5,825 bases of DNA. Source: Bordetella parapertussis (lineage in GTDB: Bacteria; Pseudomonadota; Gammaproteobacteria; Burkholderiales; Burkholderiaceae_B). A model generated the notes under the pieces. It had not been told where the DNA came from, did no database searches, and was given only the letters and a program-made list of their open reading frames with translations. This document shows positions 4,912 through 5,825 of this stretch, piece after piece; the first letter of the stretch is position 1, and every line of letters begins with the position of its first letter. The position numbers were made by a program, and so were the translations under genes. The stretch lies in NCBI GenBank assembly GCA_945911685.1, contig CAMEAW010000176.1:1-5825 (forward strand), in the 5' to 3' direction.

Positions 4912-5825
4912 ATGGCACTGATCAATTACATCACGCAAATCCAATTCGACTTTGGCGTGGTGGCACTGTTGCAGTCAGAGTGCGACCGGGTCGGTATTAA
5001 GCGCCCGATGATCGTGACTGACGCTGGCGTGCGTGCGGTGGGCATTATCGATAAGGTGTTGGCGCAGTTAAAAAACGCTGAGGCCGTTGCTGTGTATGAT
5101 CAGACGCCTCCAAACCCAACAGAGGCTGCCACGCGCGATGCCTTGAAGATTTACCGCGAGGGAAAGTTTGACGGCTTGATTGCTGTGGGCGGCGGTTCAG
5201 CGATGGATCTGGCCAAAGCCGTCGCAGTGATGGCAACACACGCAGGCGATTTGAAGCACTTTGCAGCGATCGAGGGTGGGGTGGCGCGTATTACAGCCGC
5301 GACGGCACCCGTGATCGCGATCCCAACAACGTCAGGCACTGGCAGTGAGGTCGGCCGTGGCGCGATGCTCATCTTGGATGACGGCCGCAAGGTCGGTATT
5401 CTGTCGCCTTATGTGGTGCCAAGATCGGCGATCTGCGACCCAGAGTTGACGCTTGATTTACCCCCGCTGCTCACCGCTGCGACTGGCATGGATGCCATTA
5501 CGCACTGCTGCGAGTCGTTCATGTCTTCGGCCTTGAATTTTCCGGCTGAAGGGATTGCTTTAGACGGCTTATGGCGCGGCTGGGCACACATCGAGCGTGC
5601 CACTAAGCAACCGCACGACCGAGAGGCGCGCTTTCATATGATGAGTGCGTCAACCCAGGGGGCGATGTCGTTTCAAAAAGGCTTGGGCGCCGTGCATAGT
5701 TTGAGCCATTCGCTAGGTGGTCTGAACCCACGCCTGCACCACGGCACCCTGAACGCAATGTTTTTGCCCGCGGTGATTATGTTTAATCAAAGCGAGGCGT
5801 CGATGCAGAAGGGTAAAAAGCTTGA
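4912..5825 (+). CDS. Iron-containing (group III) alcohol dehydrogenase, 3' end outside window
   Basis: This is a cytoplasmic NAD(P)-dependent dehydrogenase of the Fe-ADH family, which interconverts alcohols and aldehydes or ketones, or acts on hydroxyacids. 304 codons are visible. The family is usually about 380-400 residues, so roughly 80 are missing at the C-terminus because the window ends; this is not a mutation. Motifs in order: the nucleotide-binding GGGSAMDLAK (residues 93-102), PTTSGTGSEV (138-147), and the metal-site segment GMDAITHCCE (192-201) with ligands Asp194 and His198. The His-rich segment then supplies His262 (AVHSLSH), with His276 or His277 in LHHGTLNA as the fourth ligand. 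Compared with FucO, the segment from the third ligand to the His before Gly is one residue longer, as I recall for a subgroup carrying LHHG. All expected ligands are present, so it should be active with Fe2+ or a similar metal. The substrate cannot be told from sequence. Confidence 0.93.
   Translation, partial: MALINYITQIQFDFGVVALLQSECDRVGIKRPMIVTDAGVRAVGIIDKVLAQLKNAEAVAVYDQTPPNPTEAATRDALKIYREGKFDGLIAVGGGSAMDLAKAVAVMATHAGDLKHFAAIEGGVARITAATAPVIAIPTTSGTGSEVGRGAMLILDDGRKVGILSPYVVPRSAICDPELTLDLPPLLTAATGMDAITHCCESFMSSALNFPAEGIALDGLWRGWAHIERATKQPHDREARFHMMSASTQGAMSFQKGLGAVHSLSHSLGGLNPRLHHGTLNAMFLPAVIMFNQSEASMQKGKKL

Overview
The window looks like ordinary chromosomal DNA of a moderately GC-rich proteobacterium. 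A betaproteobacterium (Burkholderiales, possibly Alcaligenaceae-like) is my best guess. It rests on the general look of the small 106-residue protein, the MaoC-like hydratase and the iron-type alcohol dehydrogenase; no rRNA or other marker gene is present to test it. Coding density is high. I see no tRNA, rRNA, CRISPR array, insertion sequence, phage gene or attachment site.

Layout. Positions 81-878 (+) encode an alpha/beta hydrolase. It converges, across a 7-base gap, on a leftward pair (3205 to 886, minus): a membrane channel of the MscS superfamily with a C-terminal cyclic-nucleotide-binding domain (bCNG type), followed 46 bases later by a second alpha/beta hydrolase. A divergent intergenic region of about 300 bases (3206-3503) holds two dyad symmetries and the leader of a rightward pair. 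That pair is a MaoC-like hot-dog hydratase (3504-3968) and a small conserved protein of unknown function (3961-4281), whose reading frames overlap by 8 bases. Facing them is a leftward gene for a secreted Pro/Ala-rich low-complexity protein (4776 to 4309) with a clear signal peptide and a good sigma70-like promoter. Divergent from it, an iron-containing alcohol dehydrogenase begins at 4912 and runs off the right edge, with about 304 codons visible.

How the genes may work together. The hydratase, the dehydrogenase and the two hydrolases are all generalist catabolic or acyl-metabolism families, but strand changes split them into separate transcription units. The sequence does not show a single pathway. 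The two likely co-transcribed pairs are channel plus hydrolase on the minus strand and hydratase plus 106-residue protein on the plus strand. The channel is the most distinctive gene: its cyclic-nucleotide pocket keeps the key Glu and Arg, which suggests cAMP gating. I found no convincing evidence of a wholly new system. The findings are modest: an apparent displacement of the catalytic acid in the first hydrolase, unexplained dyads in the two divergent intergenic regions, and a hairpin spanning the stop codon of the secreted protein.
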